From Hespellia sp. (GTDB lineage: Bacteria > Bacillota > Clostridia > Lachnospirales > Lachnospiraceae), in assembly GCA_028693555.1 (NCBI GenBank), contig JAQUVD010000001.1:99033-163032 (forward strand): a DNA stretch of 64,000 nt, written 5' to 3'. The notes under the pieces were generated by a model. It saw only the letters and a program-made list of their open reading frames with translations, did no database searches and had not been told where the DNA came from. The first letter of the stretch is position 1; every line of letters starts with the position of its first letter. This document shows, piece after piece, positions 27,644 through 37,434 of the stretch. A program made the translations under genes and the position numbers.

Positions 27644-28909
27644 TTACATTTCCTCCACTTTATCTGCATAGCAATCTACAACATCCGTGTACCCTGCCTC
27701 TGCAAGCTGTTCTTTCTGGAATTTCTTATTTTTCTTCATATTGACAATCATAACCTGCTTGCCAGCCGCTCGCTCTTCTTTCGCAAGTGTCAGCACTTTG
27801 AGCATCCCGGCAGCCGGCATGTTCTTCTCAATCAAGAAAGCTTTCTTTACTTTATTCGTTGGAATCTCATAACCACGTTCCAACAGCAGCATTACGATAC
27901 GTTCAAACCCGACAGAAAATCCAACCGCAGGTGTATCCTGCCCTGTGAACTTGCCGATCATTCCATCATAACGTCCGCCGCCGCCGACCGATCCTCCAAA
28001 CTCATCCATCGAGATTTCGAAAATCGTTCCTGTATAGTACGACATTCCACGAACCAATGTCGGATCAAAGCTCATCTTAAAGTCTGCTTCCTTCGCACTT
28101 TCCACGCTTGAGATAATCAGCTCCAGACCGTCCGCAGTCTCTGTATCCAAAAAGTCTTCCAGCTTTTCTTTGCAGTATAAAACCCCTTCGATATCATTTG
28201 TAATCTCTTTGAATAATTTCAGATATTTTTCTACCGATTCCTCTGCGTATCCATTTTCTTTCAGCTCGTCCGCAACACCGTCCAGACCAATCTTATCCAT
28301 CTTATCTAAGATGATAAAGACTGTGTCGTAATCCGCTTCTGTAAATCCACTGTAAGCAGCCATCGCTTTTAGTATTTTACGGTCGTTGATACGAATTGTA
28401 AAATTGTGAAAATCCAGTTTTCCGAGCAAGGTCGTAGTCGCAAGAATCAACTCGATTTCTGCGAGGTTCGAAGACTCTCCAAGAATATCAATATCGCACT
28501 GCATGAACTGTCTGAATCGTCCGCGCTGCGGTCTGTCCGCACGCCATACATTTCCCATTTGAAGTGCCTTGAATGGAGATGGCAGCTCATTTGCATGGTT
28601 CGAATAATAACGGCAGAGTGGAACTGTCAAATCGTAGCGAAGACCTCCATCTACAAGATCATTTTCTTCTTTTGCCGTATCGATTTTTAATTTTTCTCCA
28701 CGCTTTAAAATCTTGAAAATTAACTTCTCATTATCCCCGCCCGATTTACTGCAGAGATTCTCGATATGTTCTACACAAGGTGTCTCCATCGAAGTGAATC
28801 CAAAATCTTTATATGTCTCCTGAATCAGTGAAATCACATAATTGCGGACTTCCATCTCATTTGGCAGCATATCTTTCATGCCTGTCACTGGTTTTTTCTT
28901 TAATGCCAT
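27644..28909 (-). CDS. hisS: Histidyl-tRNA synthetase
   Basis: The 421-residue class IIa synthetase charges tRNA-His. It has motif 1 (TPCVEHIENLCSKSGGDNEKLIF), motif 2 (MGNVWRADRPQRGRFRQFMQCDIDI), the histidine-binding SYYTGTIFEI and GGGGRYDGMIGKF, and an anticodon-binding C-terminus. The start at 28909 is preferred to an ATG two codons earlier because AAGGAG is seven bases away. It overlaps the hemZ end by ten bases. Transcription with aspS is common in Firmicutes. Confidence 0.97.
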   Translation of the reverse strand: MALKKKPVTGMKDMLPNEMEVRNYVISLIQETYKDFGFTSMETPCVEHIENLCSKSGGDNEKLIFKILKRGEKLKIDTAKEENDLVDGGLRYDLTVPLCRYYSNHANELPSPFKALQMGNVWRADRPQRGRFRQFMQCDIDILGESSNLAEIELILATTTLLGKLDFHNFTIRINDRKILKAMAAYSGFTEADYDTVFIILDKMDKIGLDGVADELKENGYAEESVEKYLKLFKEITNDIEGVLYCKEKLEDFLDTETADGLELIISSVESAKEADFKMSFDPTLVRGMSYYTGTIFEISMDEFGGSVGGGGRYDGMIGKFTGQDTPAVGFSVGFERIVMLLLERGYEIPTNKVKKAFLIEKNMPAAGMLKVLTLAKEERAAGKQVMIVNMKKNKKFQKEQLAEAGYTDVVDCYADKVEEM

Positions 28910-30324
28910 AGCCATTCTCCTTTTCGTTCTATCATTTCATCAATACGGGTGATATATTCCGTAATGTCTTTTACGTTCTCTATGCGGATGATATTCGTCT
29001 CTCTCTTATCCGAGATCCGCACTCTGTGAGGAAGCACAATCTTCGTCGATGCACCGGCGCCAACCGCTACAATGCTCTGTTTTTCCTCCATAATAAGTAT
29101 ATTGTAAATTCCGGCTTTGTCAACCTCTGCATAACCAACATTTTCAAAATTACCGGCAATATTCTTCTGTCTGTATAAGTAATACGGAACAAGCGACATC
29201 TCTTTTGCCGCCTCTGCTCCCAGATCAATCATCTCCTCCAGCTCTTTTGCATGAAGGATTTCGGTCTGCTGCTGTCCCAGTCTTGCCGCCCGCTTGATTG
29301 CAAGCGAATGAATCGTCAGACTGTCCGGATGCATACTGCAAATCTGCCGCAGGGTATCTTTCATATCTTCTACCGATTCTCCCGGCAGCCCCGCAATGAG
29401 GTCCATATTGATATTATCAAAGCCCAGCTCTCTGGCAAGTCCATAGACAGCTCTGATATCACCCACGGTATGCTTTCTTCCGATTTCGTCCAGCGTCTTT
29501 TGCTGCATCGTCTGGGGATTAATCGAGATACGGGAAACGGTATGTCGTTTTAATACCTCCAGTTTTTCCTTTGTAATACTGTCCGGACGCCCTGCCTCTA
29601 CTGTCACTTCCAGCATATCCTGATAAGAAAACGATGTTTCCACATGCGTTAGCAGGCGGTCCAGCTGCTCCGCTGTAAGTGTAGTCGGAGTCCCACCGCC
29701 CACGTAGATTGTATTTAACTTCCTGTCTCTGGATTTTTCTGCAACGAATGTAACCTCTTTGCACAATGCATCCAGATAAATCTCTACTCTTGATTCCCAT
29801 TCCCCAATCGGTGACGAACTGAAGGAGCAATAGGAACAGATACTCGGACAGAATGGAATTCCCACATAAAGACTAAAACCATTCTGATAGTCCAGCTGAT
29901 CCAACAGCTTTTTTTCGCGTTTTGCAATCGCCAGACTCAGCTCTGCCTTTTCCTCTGACACAAAATATCTATTGCGCATCCATTGGACCGCCTCTGCTTC
30001 ACTCATTCCCTTTTCGAGCTGTTTCATCAGGATTTTGGTCGGGCGAATTCCAGTCAGAATTCCCCATGCCATTTTTTGTCCGGTCTGCTCACAGAGCCAT
30101 TGGTACAATGTCCGGTTCACATAATGCTTTTTCTCACGCACATCATTGATTGTACACACATCTTCACAGGCAACGCAAAAAGAACCACTCTGCAATTCCA
30201 TAAGAATCAGTGGTTCCTGCTTTTCATTCACCTCTTGTTTGATTTCTTCATTTGGGAAAAATGCTTTTGTAATATGAAACATATCATAGGTGTATAAAGC
30301 ATCCCTGCATGTTATCTGAATCAT
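28900..30324 (-). CDS. hemZ: HemZ-type oxygen-independent coproporphyrinogen dehydrogenase-like radical SAM protein
   Basis: The 474-residue radical SAM protein has the Fe-S motif GIPFCPSICSYCSF and the HemN-family segments TIYVGGGTPTTL, VEAGRPDSIT, RISINPQTM and MDLIAGLPGES. It has an N-terminal extension of about 150 residues typical of HemZ. HemZ was assigned to anaerobic haem synthesis in Bacillus. In anaerobes lacking haem synthesis, members may do other radical chemistry, and no other haem genes are in view. It sits between an MBL hydrolase and hisS. Confidence 0.88.
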   Translation of the reverse strand: MIQITCRDALYTYDMFHITKAFFPNEEIKQEVNEKQEPLILMELQSGSFCVACEDVCTINDVREKKHYVNRTLYQWLCEQTGQKMAWGILTGIRPTKILMKQLEKGMSEAEAVQWMRNRYFVSEEKAELSLAIAKREKKLLDQLDYQNGFSLYVGIPFCPSICSYCSFSSSPIGEWESRVEIYLDALCKEVTFVAEKSRDRKLNTIYVGGGTPTTLTAEQLDRLLTHVETSFSYQDMLEVTVEAGRPDSITKEKLEVLKRHTVSRISINPQTMQQKTLDEIGRKHTVGDIRAVYGLARELGFDNINMDLIAGLPGESVEDMKDTLRQICSMHPDSLTIHSLAIKRAARLGQQQTEILHAKELEEMIDLGAEAAKEMSLVPYYLYRQKNIAGNFENVGYAEVDKAGIYNILIMEEKQSIVAVGAGASTKIVLPHRVRISDKRETNIIRIENVKDITEYITRIDEMIERKGEWLWH

Positions 30325-30335
30325 TTTGCTCCTAT

Positions 30336-30959
30336 CTAAATAAACGGGTTATGGCTTTTTTCAAAGCCAATCGTTGTTTCATCCATATGCCCCGGATACA
30401 CAACTGTATCTTCGGGAAGTCCCATCAGTTTTTCCTGAATCGACCACACAAGCTGCATACCATCGCCTCCCGGGAAATCACTTCTTCCAACAGACTGACA
30501 GAACAGCGTATCCCCGCTAAATAAAATACCCTCTCTCTCAAAGTAATAGCAGCATCCTCCCGGCGTATGTCCCGGTGTATGCAATACTTTGATCTCATAT
30601 CCCGCAATGGACAATCTAGTCCCCTCATTGACCGAAACTGCCTTATCATAAGAGACTGGGTGTCCCATTCCCGCTGACATATTGATTGTTGCATCCATCA
30701 GCATCCTCTGATCCTCTGTCTCTACATAAACGGGAATCTGATAGGCTTTCACAAAACCTTCTATCCCCCCAATATGATCAAAATGCGCATGCGTAAGCAG
30801 GACTGCCTTTGGAATCCATCCGCCGGCATCAAGCTCTGCCGTCACATCATCCGGACACGCTGCCGGATCTACTATGATACACTCTTTATTCTCCGGATTC
30901 CGGATGATATAACAATTGGTCTGCACCGGACCAAGTACGTATCTTTTTATCTGAAACAT
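30336..30959 (-). CDS. MBL-fold metallo-hydrolase (glyoxalase II-like)
   Basis: The 207-residue protein has the metal motif THAHFDHIGG, downstream ligands HTPGHTPGGCCY and FSGDTLFCQSVGRSDFPGG, and VYPGHMDETTIG. The layout matches small hydroxyacylglutathione-hydrolase-like enzymes. Many Clostridia encode this gene next to relA and hemZ. The substrate is unknown. It starts only three bases after the relA stop. Confidence 0.9.
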   Translation of the reverse strand: MFQIKRYVLGPVQTNCYIIRNPENKECIIVDPAACPDDVTAELDAGGWIPKAVLLTHAHFDHIGGIEGFVKAYQIPVYVETEDQRMLMDATINMSAGMGHPVSYDKAVSVNEGTRLSIAGYEIKVLHTPGHTPGGCCYYFEREGILFSGDTLFCQSVGRSDFPGGDGMQLVWSIQEKLMGLPEDTVVYPGHMDETTIGFEKSHNPFI

Positions 30960-30962
30960 TCT

Positions 30963-33269
30963 TTAACCTGCCGTTCTTTGAATATCAATCACGCCTTCTA
31001 TCTGGCGCATCTTTTCTGTAACCTTTGCGAGTTCTGATCTGCCGTGAACGACAAATCCCATATCAATCGTCGCCGTACCCTTCTTGCTTGTGCGGACATT
31101 CAGCGACTTCACATCAATCTTTGCCTCTGTAAAGATCTTGGTAATCTCCATCAGTAGTCCCGTTCGGTCCTCAGCAAACATCTTAAGCTCTGCGAGATAC
31201 TGGCCTTCACCCTCGCCATCCTGACTGCTCTCCCATTCTGCGTCAATCAGTCTGGCGCGTTCTGTCTCTGACAGGTGGAGCATATTAATACAGTCTGTGC
31301 GATGAATGGACATTCCGCGTCCTCTTGTCACAAATCCGACAATCTCATCTCCCGGAACCGGATTACAGCATTTCGAGAAACGCACTGCCATATCATCAAT
31401 TCCTTTTACTACGATACCTGTCTTGGATTTTGCGATGTGTACCTTCTGCTTGTTCGCTTCGGATAGTTTTTCTAAGATCGACTCATCTGTAATCTCTTTC
31501 TTATGATCTTTTTCATATTCCTCGAACAGACGATTCACAATCTGTCCTTCTTTCATTCCGCCATGTCCAATTGCGGCAAGTACGGAATCCCAGTCGCGGA
31601 AACCGTATTTCTGCTGCACGATATGAAGATACTTTGGTTTTGTCACTTCTGCAAGAGGAATCATTTTCGCTTTGCAATAAGCGGCAATCATCTCTTTTCC
31701 TTTGACGATGTTCTCTTCTTTAAATTCTTTCTTGAACCACTGATTAATCTTGTTCTTCGCCTGCGTGCTCTTTACAATCTTGAGCCAGTCACGGCTTGGT
31801 CCTTTCGAATTAGCCGAAGTCAGTACTTCAATTCTGTCTCCGTTCTGAATCTTGTAATCGATATTGACAAGTTTTCCATTGACCCTTGCTCCAACCATCT
31901 TATTGCCGACAGCACTATGGATTACATAAGCAAAATCTACCGGAGTCGAACCATTCGGCAGGCTCTTGACATCCCCGTTTGGAGTAAAGCAGTAGACGTC
32001 CTCCGCAAATAAATCCAAATCGCCTTTTAATAAGCTGAGAAATTCCCGATTATCTGACATATCCTTCTGCCATTCCAGAATCTGCCTCAGCCAGCTCAGC
32101 TTCGCCTCCGCTGCGTTCTGCTCGCTGATTGCACCGTTCCCGCTCTCTTTATATTTCCAATGGGCTGCGATACCATATTCCGCAGTCTTATGCATCTCTT
32201 CCGTACGAATCTGAATTTCGAACGGCTGACCGGACGGTCCCATCAGGGTTGTGTGAAGCGACTGGTACATATTCGCTTTTGGCATCGCGATATAATCTTT
32301 AAAGCGTCCCGGAATCGGGGTATACATTTCGTGAATCACTCCCAGTGCCGCATAACAATCCTTCACGGAATCGACAATGATCCGAACCGCGAACAGATCA
32401 TACACCTGATCAATCGTCTTATCCTGATTCACCATCTTCTTATAGATACTAAAGAAATGTTTAACGCGCCCGTATACCTTCGCATTGATATGCGCATTCC
32501 CCATGTGATGGGAAACCTCATCTACAATCTGAAGCACAAATTCCTCTCTCTGCGTCTTGCGGTCATTCAAATCCTGTAATAATTTAAAATAAACATCCGG
32601 ATGCAAATAACGGAGTGACAGATCATCTAATTCCGTCTTAATCTTAGAAATACCAAGACGCTGGGCAAGTGGTGAATAGATATCCATCGTCTCTTTCGCT
32701 TTCTCAAGCTGCTTTTCCGGACGCATAAATTCCAGCGTGCGCATATTATGCAGACGGTCAGCCAGTTTGATAATAATCACACGGATATCCTTCGCCATCG
32801 CAAGGAACATCTTACGCAGATTTTCCGCCTGCACTTCTAACTTATCCGCAGAATAAGATAACTGTCCCAGTTTTGTGACCCCATCCACGAGAAGTGCCAC
32901 CTCATCACCGAACTCAGCAGAAATCTCCTCCAGTGTCATGGTCGTATCTTCCACCGCATCATGAAGCATACCGGCAACGATCGTCTCTTTGTCCAGTTCA
33001 AGATCAGCAAGGATGATTCCGACCCATAACGGATGAATAATATAGGGCTCTCCTGATTTTCGTTTCTGCTCTTTGTGTGCATTGCTCGCAATATTATAAG
33101 CCTTCTCAATCATCGAGATATCTGCAGATGGATGGTATTTGCGAACGCGCGCAATTAAAGCCTGATACAGTGATTCAGGGTCCTGATAGTCTTTTTCATT
33201 CTTCACTGCATGACCATCTACAATTTTTAAATTATGATTCATTAATTCCTGATTGAGTTCTACTGCCAT
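30963..33269 (-). CDS. relA: Bifunctional (p)ppGpp synthetase/hydrolase
   Basis: The 768-residue Rel protein makes and degrades (p)ppGpp in the stringent response. Domains in order are HD hydrolase (YIIHPLWVG..MLHDAVEDT), synthetase (YDLFAVRIIVDS, KPKANMYQSLHTTLMGP-like region), TGS (DVYCFTPNGDVKSLPNGSTPVDFAY), zinc-finger/helical region (CCNPVPGDEIVGF) and C-terminal ACT domain (MFAEDRTGLLMEITKIF). Both catalytic domains look intact. AGGGGTGG precedes the start. It is first in its operon. Confidence 0.96.
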   Translation of the reverse strand: MAVELNQELMNHNLKIVDGHAVKNEKDYQDPESLYQALIARVRKYHPSADISMIEKAYNIASNAHKEQKRKSGEPYIIHPLWVGIILADLELDKETIVAGMLHDAVEDTTMTLEEISAEFGDEVALLVDGVTKLGQLSYSADKLEVQAENLRKMFLAMAKDIRVIIIKLADRLHNMRTLEFMRPEKQLEKAKETMDIYSPLAQRLGISKIKTELDDLSLRYLHPDVYFKLLQDLNDRKTQREEFVLQIVDEVSHHMGNAHINAKVYGRVKHFFSIYKKMVNQDKTIDQVYDLFAVRIIVDSVKDCYAALGVIHEMYTPIPGRFKDYIAMPKANMYQSLHTTLMGPSGQPFEIQIRTEEMHKTAEYGIAAHWKYKESGNGAISEQNAAEAKLSWLRQILEWQKDMSDNREFLSLLKGDLDLFAEDVYCFTPNGDVKSLPNGSTPVDFAYVIHSAVGNKMVGARVNGKLVNIDYKIQNGDRIEVLTSANSKGPSRDWLKIVKSTQAKNKINQWFKKEFKEENIVKGKEMIAAYCKAKMIPLAEVTKPKYLHIVQQKYGFRDWDSVLAAIGHGGMKEGQIVNRLFEEYEKDHKKEITDESILEKLSEANKQKVHIAKSKTGIVVKGIDDMAVRFSKCCNPVPGDEIVGFVTRGRGMSIHRTDCINMLHLSETERARLIDAEWESSQDGEGEGQYLAELKMFAEDRTGLLMEITKIFTEAKIDVKSLNVRTSKKGTATIDMGFVVHGRSELAKVTEKMRQIEGVIDIQRTAG

Positions 33270-33316
33270 ACAGCCACCCCTTCTCTTCTAGTATCATCCT
33301 CATGCAACTGATCTTA

Positions 33317-33325
33317 ATTATAACA
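33317..33325 (-). promoter_or_regulatory. Extended -10 promoter of relA operon
   Basis: The minus strand has TGTTATAAT about 48 bases before relA, without a clear -35. Confidence 0.55.
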
Positions 33326-33356
33326 TTTTTCTAAATAATCTTTAGTATATCACACA

Positions 33357-35069
33357 TTATTGATAGTTGACAATTGTTATCTGCACGCTTTTTCGTCCCA
33401 TATATTCATTTATAGATGGGTAAAATGTAAAGGCCATTGTCTGTTTCGACAAAATATAGTTCAAACATTCCTGTACTTCCCCAAAATAAATCGCATCCAG
33501 CTTCATTCCGCGTTCATTCTGTACTGTCATTTTAAGGACATTTGAATTCCTGCCAATAATTTTCGGTTGAAGCACCTTCAGATTTTTTTCTACAAAGAGT
33601 GGCTTTCGATTTCCTTTCCCATATGGGGCGAGTAGGTCCAATTCTCCTATCAGCGATTCCGTCACATACTCCAGCGGGAGCTGCATATCAATAGAAATCT
33701 TTTCTTCCAGATCTTCGTTTGTCAGTGTTGTTTTTGCGTTGAGCATCGAGCGGAATGCATCGATATTTGCCTCCTGCATGGATAACCCGGCCGCAAGTTT
33801 ATGGCCGCCAAATTTAGTCAGATAGACGCTGCATCGGTTCAACTCTTCATACATATGATATGCCTCAATCGATCTGCCGGACCCCTTTACTCCGTCTTCT
33901 GCTTTTGTTAACACAAATGTTGGCTTATAAAATCGTTCTCTCAATCTGCCGGCAACAATTCCGGCAATACTCTCATGACATTCCGGAAGATATACGACCA
34001 GTACTTTATCCTGCTTTAGCTCTGTCGTTTCAACCATGTGCACCGCTGTCTCTACGCTCCGCAGCGTCATATCTTTTCTACTGTCATTTAAAGCCTTCAA
34101 ATCTCCGGCAAGCATCGCCGCTTCCTTTTCCGAAGAGGCACGAAATAATTCCAGTGTCCGCTTCGCCGTGTCCAGTCTCCCACTTGCATTCATACACGGT
34201 CCCAGCACAAATCCGATATGATATGCACTCAGCTGATCCGGATTAATTCCATTACATTCCATCAATGCCTTAAGACCAAGACTGCTTGTACGGCGCATCA
34301 TCTCAAGTCCCTGTTTTACTAAAATCCGATTTTCCCCAATCAGATCCATCACGTCCCCAATTGTCGCAATTGCTACATGTTCCATCAGATAATCAAGATC
34401 TTCTTCCTCTTTTCCCAACGCCTCATAGAACGCTTCCATCAGCTTATATGCAACCGCTGCACCGCATAATTCTTTAAATGGGTAAGTACAGTCTTTCTGT
34501 TTCGGATCTACGACAGCATCTGCCGGAGGGAGAATATAGTGTTTTTCACCATCTATTTCCTCATACGGAATTTCATGATGGTCTGTCACAATAATTGTTA
34601 ACCCTTTTTCCTTTCCATATGCAATCTCTTCGCCAGCTGCAATTCCGTTATCGCACGTAACCACGGTATCAATCCCATCTTCCACTGCCCGGTCGATCAG
34701 ATTCTGGTTCAATCCATATCCATCCTTCATGCGGTCCGGAATATCTGTATCCACGATTGCTCCCAGTCCTGCAAGAGCCTCCTGCAGGATATAAGTTGCA
34801 TTCACACCGTCAATATCATAATCCCCAATCACACGGATTCTCTTATTTTCCTGAATCTTCTCAGTCAGAATTGCAATTGCCTTATCCGCATCCTTCATCA
34901 GAATCCCATCACTTAAATCTGCAATTGTACCGTTCAGATACTGTTCAATCTCCCCCTCTTCCACCACATCGCGATTGCGAATCAGTCTTGCAATAATCGG
35001 TGAGATATGAAATTTATCCGCATTTTTTTGGAAATCAGCTTTCTTCATTGTAAGAAACCACCTTGCCAT
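33357..35069 (-). CDS. recJ: Single-stranded-DNA-specific 5'-3' exonuclease RecJ
   Basis: The 570-residue DHH-family nuclease resects DNA ends in recombination and repair. It shows IGDYDIDGVNATYIL, TVVTCDNGIAAGEEI, VTDHHEIP, DPKQKDCTYPFKELCGAAVAYKL, the DHHA1 region GVKGSGRSIEAYHMY with FGGHKLAAG, and a C-terminal OB-fold. It is the short Firmicute form. The start is the ATG at 35069 with AAGGAG eight bases upstream rather than a TTG two codons earlier. Confidence 0.95.
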   Translation of the reverse strand: MARWFLTMKKADFQKNADKFHISPIIARLIRNRDVVEEGEIEQYLNGTIADLSDGILMKDADKAIAILTEKIQENKRIRVIGDYDIDGVNATYILQEALAGLGAIVDTDIPDRMKDGYGLNQNLIDRAVEDGIDTVVTCDNGIAAGEEIAYGKEKGLTIIVTDHHEIPYEEIDGEKHYILPPADAVVDPKQKDCTYPFKELCGAAVAYKLMEAFYEALGKEEEDLDYLMEHVAIATIGDVMDLIGENRILVKQGLEMMRRTSSLGLKALMECNGINPDQLSAYHIGFVLGPCMNASGRLDTAKRTLELFRASSEKEAAMLAGDLKALNDSRKDMTLRSVETAVHMVETTELKQDKVLVVYLPECHESIAGIVAGRLRERFYKPTFVLTKAEDGVKGSGRSIEAYHMYEELNRCSVYLTKFGGHKLAAGLSMQEANIDAFRSMLNAKTTLTNEDLEEKISIDMQLPLEYVTESLIGELDLLAPYGKGNRKPLFVEKNLKVLQPKIIGRNSNVLKMTVQNERGMKLDAIYFGEVQECLNYILSKQTMAFTFYPSINEYMGRKSVQITIVNYQ

Positions 35070-35125
35070 ATCCAATACTCCTTAACCATAAGCCCATGCC
35101 GCCACAGACTATTCTCTCTTATAAT

Positions 35126-35160
35126 TGAAAACAGGGCTGTCACTTATCGTGAACAGCCCC
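35126..35160 (-). terminator. Terminator after secDF
   Basis: GGGCTG/CAGCCC and CAC/GTG form a stem with a small internal loop, followed on the minus strand by TGTTTTC. recJ may still be reached by read-through. Confidence 0.7.
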
Positions 35161-35172
35161 ATTGTTCTGGTT

Positions 35173-37431
35173 TTATTTTTTCTTTCCGATTTTCGTCTTC
35201 ATAACATACCACAGGGCACCTGTGATACATACAGAGGAATATCCACCACAGATAAATCCTACCATCAGTGGAAGGGCAAATTCTCTGATTGATGTTACAC
35301 CCATAATGTATAAGACTGCAACCATGACAAAGGTTGTAAATGTCGTATATACCGATCTTGTCAGAGTTCTTGTAATACTGCGGTTTACAATCAACTCAAG
35401 ATCTTCACTGCGTTTCTTCTCACCAAGTTCCTCACGGATACGGTCAAAGATAACGATTGTCGCATTAATAGAGTAACCAACCAGGGTCAGCATACAGGCA
35501 ATAAACGTATTACCAACGGTTACCCTTGCCACAGCGTAAAATGCAAGAACAACTAATACATCATGAACCAGTGCAATGACTGCACTTCCTGCGAAACGGA
35601 TATCTTTGAAGCGGAAGAAAATGTAAATCAACATACAGATTGTCGCAACTACAACGGCTAAGACTGCGTCTGATCTCATCTCGGAACTTACTGTAGAACT
35701 GATATTATCATACGTTATCTTACTGCTGTCAATATCAAAGTTTGATACCATTGCTTCGTCAAAAGCAGTTCTCTGATCGTTGTCTATCGCTGTTGTCTTG
35801 AAAATAATTGCATTACTGTCCTGAACCGGCTGAACCTGAACACTCTTCACACCTGTTGCCTCTTCAATGACAGGTACAATTTTAGACTCTGCTTCCTCGA
35901 TTGTATAATTCTCATTAAATGTTACATTCGTAGATGTTCCACCTTCAAATTCAAGGCTGTAATTGAGCATCTTGTTGCCATTTGCTTCATTCACACCCAT
36001 GACGATGAATCCCGCCAAAATCACTGCGATTGAAATACCAAAAAACAGCTTCTTTTTTCCAAGGAAATTGATTGGTTCTCTGACCGGTTTCGGTCTTCCA
36101 TAGACCTTCGTCGAACGAATGCCGACAGCATACATCGAGTATATAATCACACGCGTCACAAAGAGTGCCGTGAACATAGAAATCAAAATACCCATACCCA
36201 ATGTAATTGCGAATCCTTTTACACTACCTGTTCCAAGCATATACAATACAACTGCTGCGATCAGCGTTGTAATATTGCCGTCCAAAATAGCTGATAACGC
36301 TTTGTGGAAGCCTGCCTTCAATGCGGTCTTTACCGCTTTTCCTGCCGTCAATTCCTCCCGCACACGGGCAAATATGATAACATTTGCATCAACTGCCATA
36401 CCAATACCAAGGATGATACCTGCGATACCCGGCAATGTCAGTGTTAAATCAAATGCATTCAGACTCAGAAGAATCAATCCTGTATAAATAATCAACGCAA
36501 GACTCGCTGCAAGACCCGGAAGTAAGTATACCCAGATCATAAACAGGCAGACAATGGCAAGACCAATGGCACCGGCTTTGATACTTGTAGAGATTGCAGC
36601 CTGTCCGAGCTGTGCTCCGACAACATTAGAGCGAAGTTCATTCAGTTCCAGATTCAATCCACCGATACGAATCTGTGATGCCAGAGCCTCAGCTTCTTCA
36701 TATGTCATATTCGAGCTCTCGATGATGGCCTGTCCATCTGTGATTGCTGCATTGACACTCGGTACACTGATCAGCTTCCCATCATAATAAATTGCAATAC
36801 TTTCACTTGCCGCATATGCTGCTGTTGTTGCATCAGCAAACTTTTTGGTTCCATCATCCGTAAAGCTCAGTGAAACAACATACTGCTTATTCTGTGTCGT
36901 TGAATCCGTCTGTGCTTTCGCCGCCGCGCTGCTGACATCCGTTCCGGATAACAACAGACTTCCATCTTTCTGCAGTTCGTCAATCGTCTTTGTCAGGGCA
37001 TATCCACCCTCTGCAGTCGAATCAGCCTGATAATTTGCAGTTCCGTCACTGCCTTTTTCACGGACAAAATACAGTGTTCCCGGATTACCAAGTTCTTCTA
37101 AGATTGCATTCGCATCTGTCACACCCGGAATCTCAATTGTGATACGGTTGTCACCTTCCTGATTGACGGTTGCCTCTGTGCTGTACTGATCAACACGCTG
37201 CTGTAATTTATAAATCGTATCACTCATATCCGTTGCCGACGGATTCTTCTCAACCGTCTCATATGTAATGCTGACTCCGCCTTCCAGATCAAGACCAAGT
37301 TTGATATTCTTAGCCGCACCTACTTTTCCACTTCCAAATCCAACAATGGTTGTGTAGCCTAAAAGTCCAATTACAATTGCAACTAAAATCAGATACACAA
37401 GGCCTCTGTTCTTCTTCATGTTTACGTTCAT
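35173..37431 (-). CDS. secDF: Fused SecDF protein-export subunit
   Basis: The 752-residue membrane protein joins SecD and SecF, the proton-driven helpers of Sec translocation. The SecD half has a first helix, LGLDLEGGVSITYE, a large extracellular domain and the helices with PGIAGIILGIGMAVDANVIIFARVREEL. The SecF half starts near residue 455 with EFEGGTSTNV, and has VGYSINATIVIFDRIREEL. AGGAAAG precedes the start. It lies three bases after scfB; this neighbourhood is typical of Clostridia with SCIFF. Confidence 0.96.
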   Translation of the reverse strand: MNVNMKKNRGLVYLILVAIVIGLLGYTTIVGFGSGKVGAAKNIKLGLDLEGGVSITYETVEKNPSATDMSDTIYKLQQRVDQYSTEATVNQEGDNRITIEIPGVTDANAILEELGNPGTLYFVREKGSDGTANYQADSTAEGGYALTKTIDELQKDGSLLLSGTDVSSAAAKAQTDSTTQNKQYVVSLSFTDDGTKKFADATTAAYAASESIAIYYDGKLISVPSVNAAITDGQAIIESSNMTYEEAEALASQIRIGGLNLELNELRSNVVGAQLGQAAISTSIKAGAIGLAIVCLFMIWVYLLPGLAASLALIIYTGLILLSLNAFDLTLTLPGIAGIILGIGMAVDANVIIFARVREELTAGKAVKTALKAGFHKALSAILDGNITTLIAAVVLYMLGTGSVKGFAITLGMGILISMFTALFVTRVIIYSMYAVGIRSTKVYGRPKPVREPINFLGKKKLFFGISIAVILAGFIVMGVNEANGNKMLNYSLEFEGGTSTNVTFNENYTIEEAESKIVPVIEEATGVKSVQVQPVQDSNAIIFKTTAIDNDQRTAFDEAMVSNFDIDSSKITYDNISSTVSSEMRSDAVLAVVVATICMLIYIFFRFKDIRFAGSAVIALVHDVLVVLAFYAVARVTVGNTFIACMLTLVGYSINATIVIFDRIREELGEKKRSEDLELIVNRSITRTLTRSVYTTFTTFVMVAVLYIMGVTSIREFALPLMVGFICGGYSSVCITGALWYVMKTKIGKKK

Positions 37432-37434
37432 GGC

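Noticed and set aside
27640..28920. Possible T-box before hisS or aspS
   Set aside because: hisS overlaps hemZ and aspS begins one base after hisS, so no leader exists.
31503..32012. Long plus-strand frame opposite relA
   Set aside because: Shadow of a well-supported gene; composition is not protein-like. The same applies to the long frames opposite mfd (42429-43145) and dut (8737-9498).
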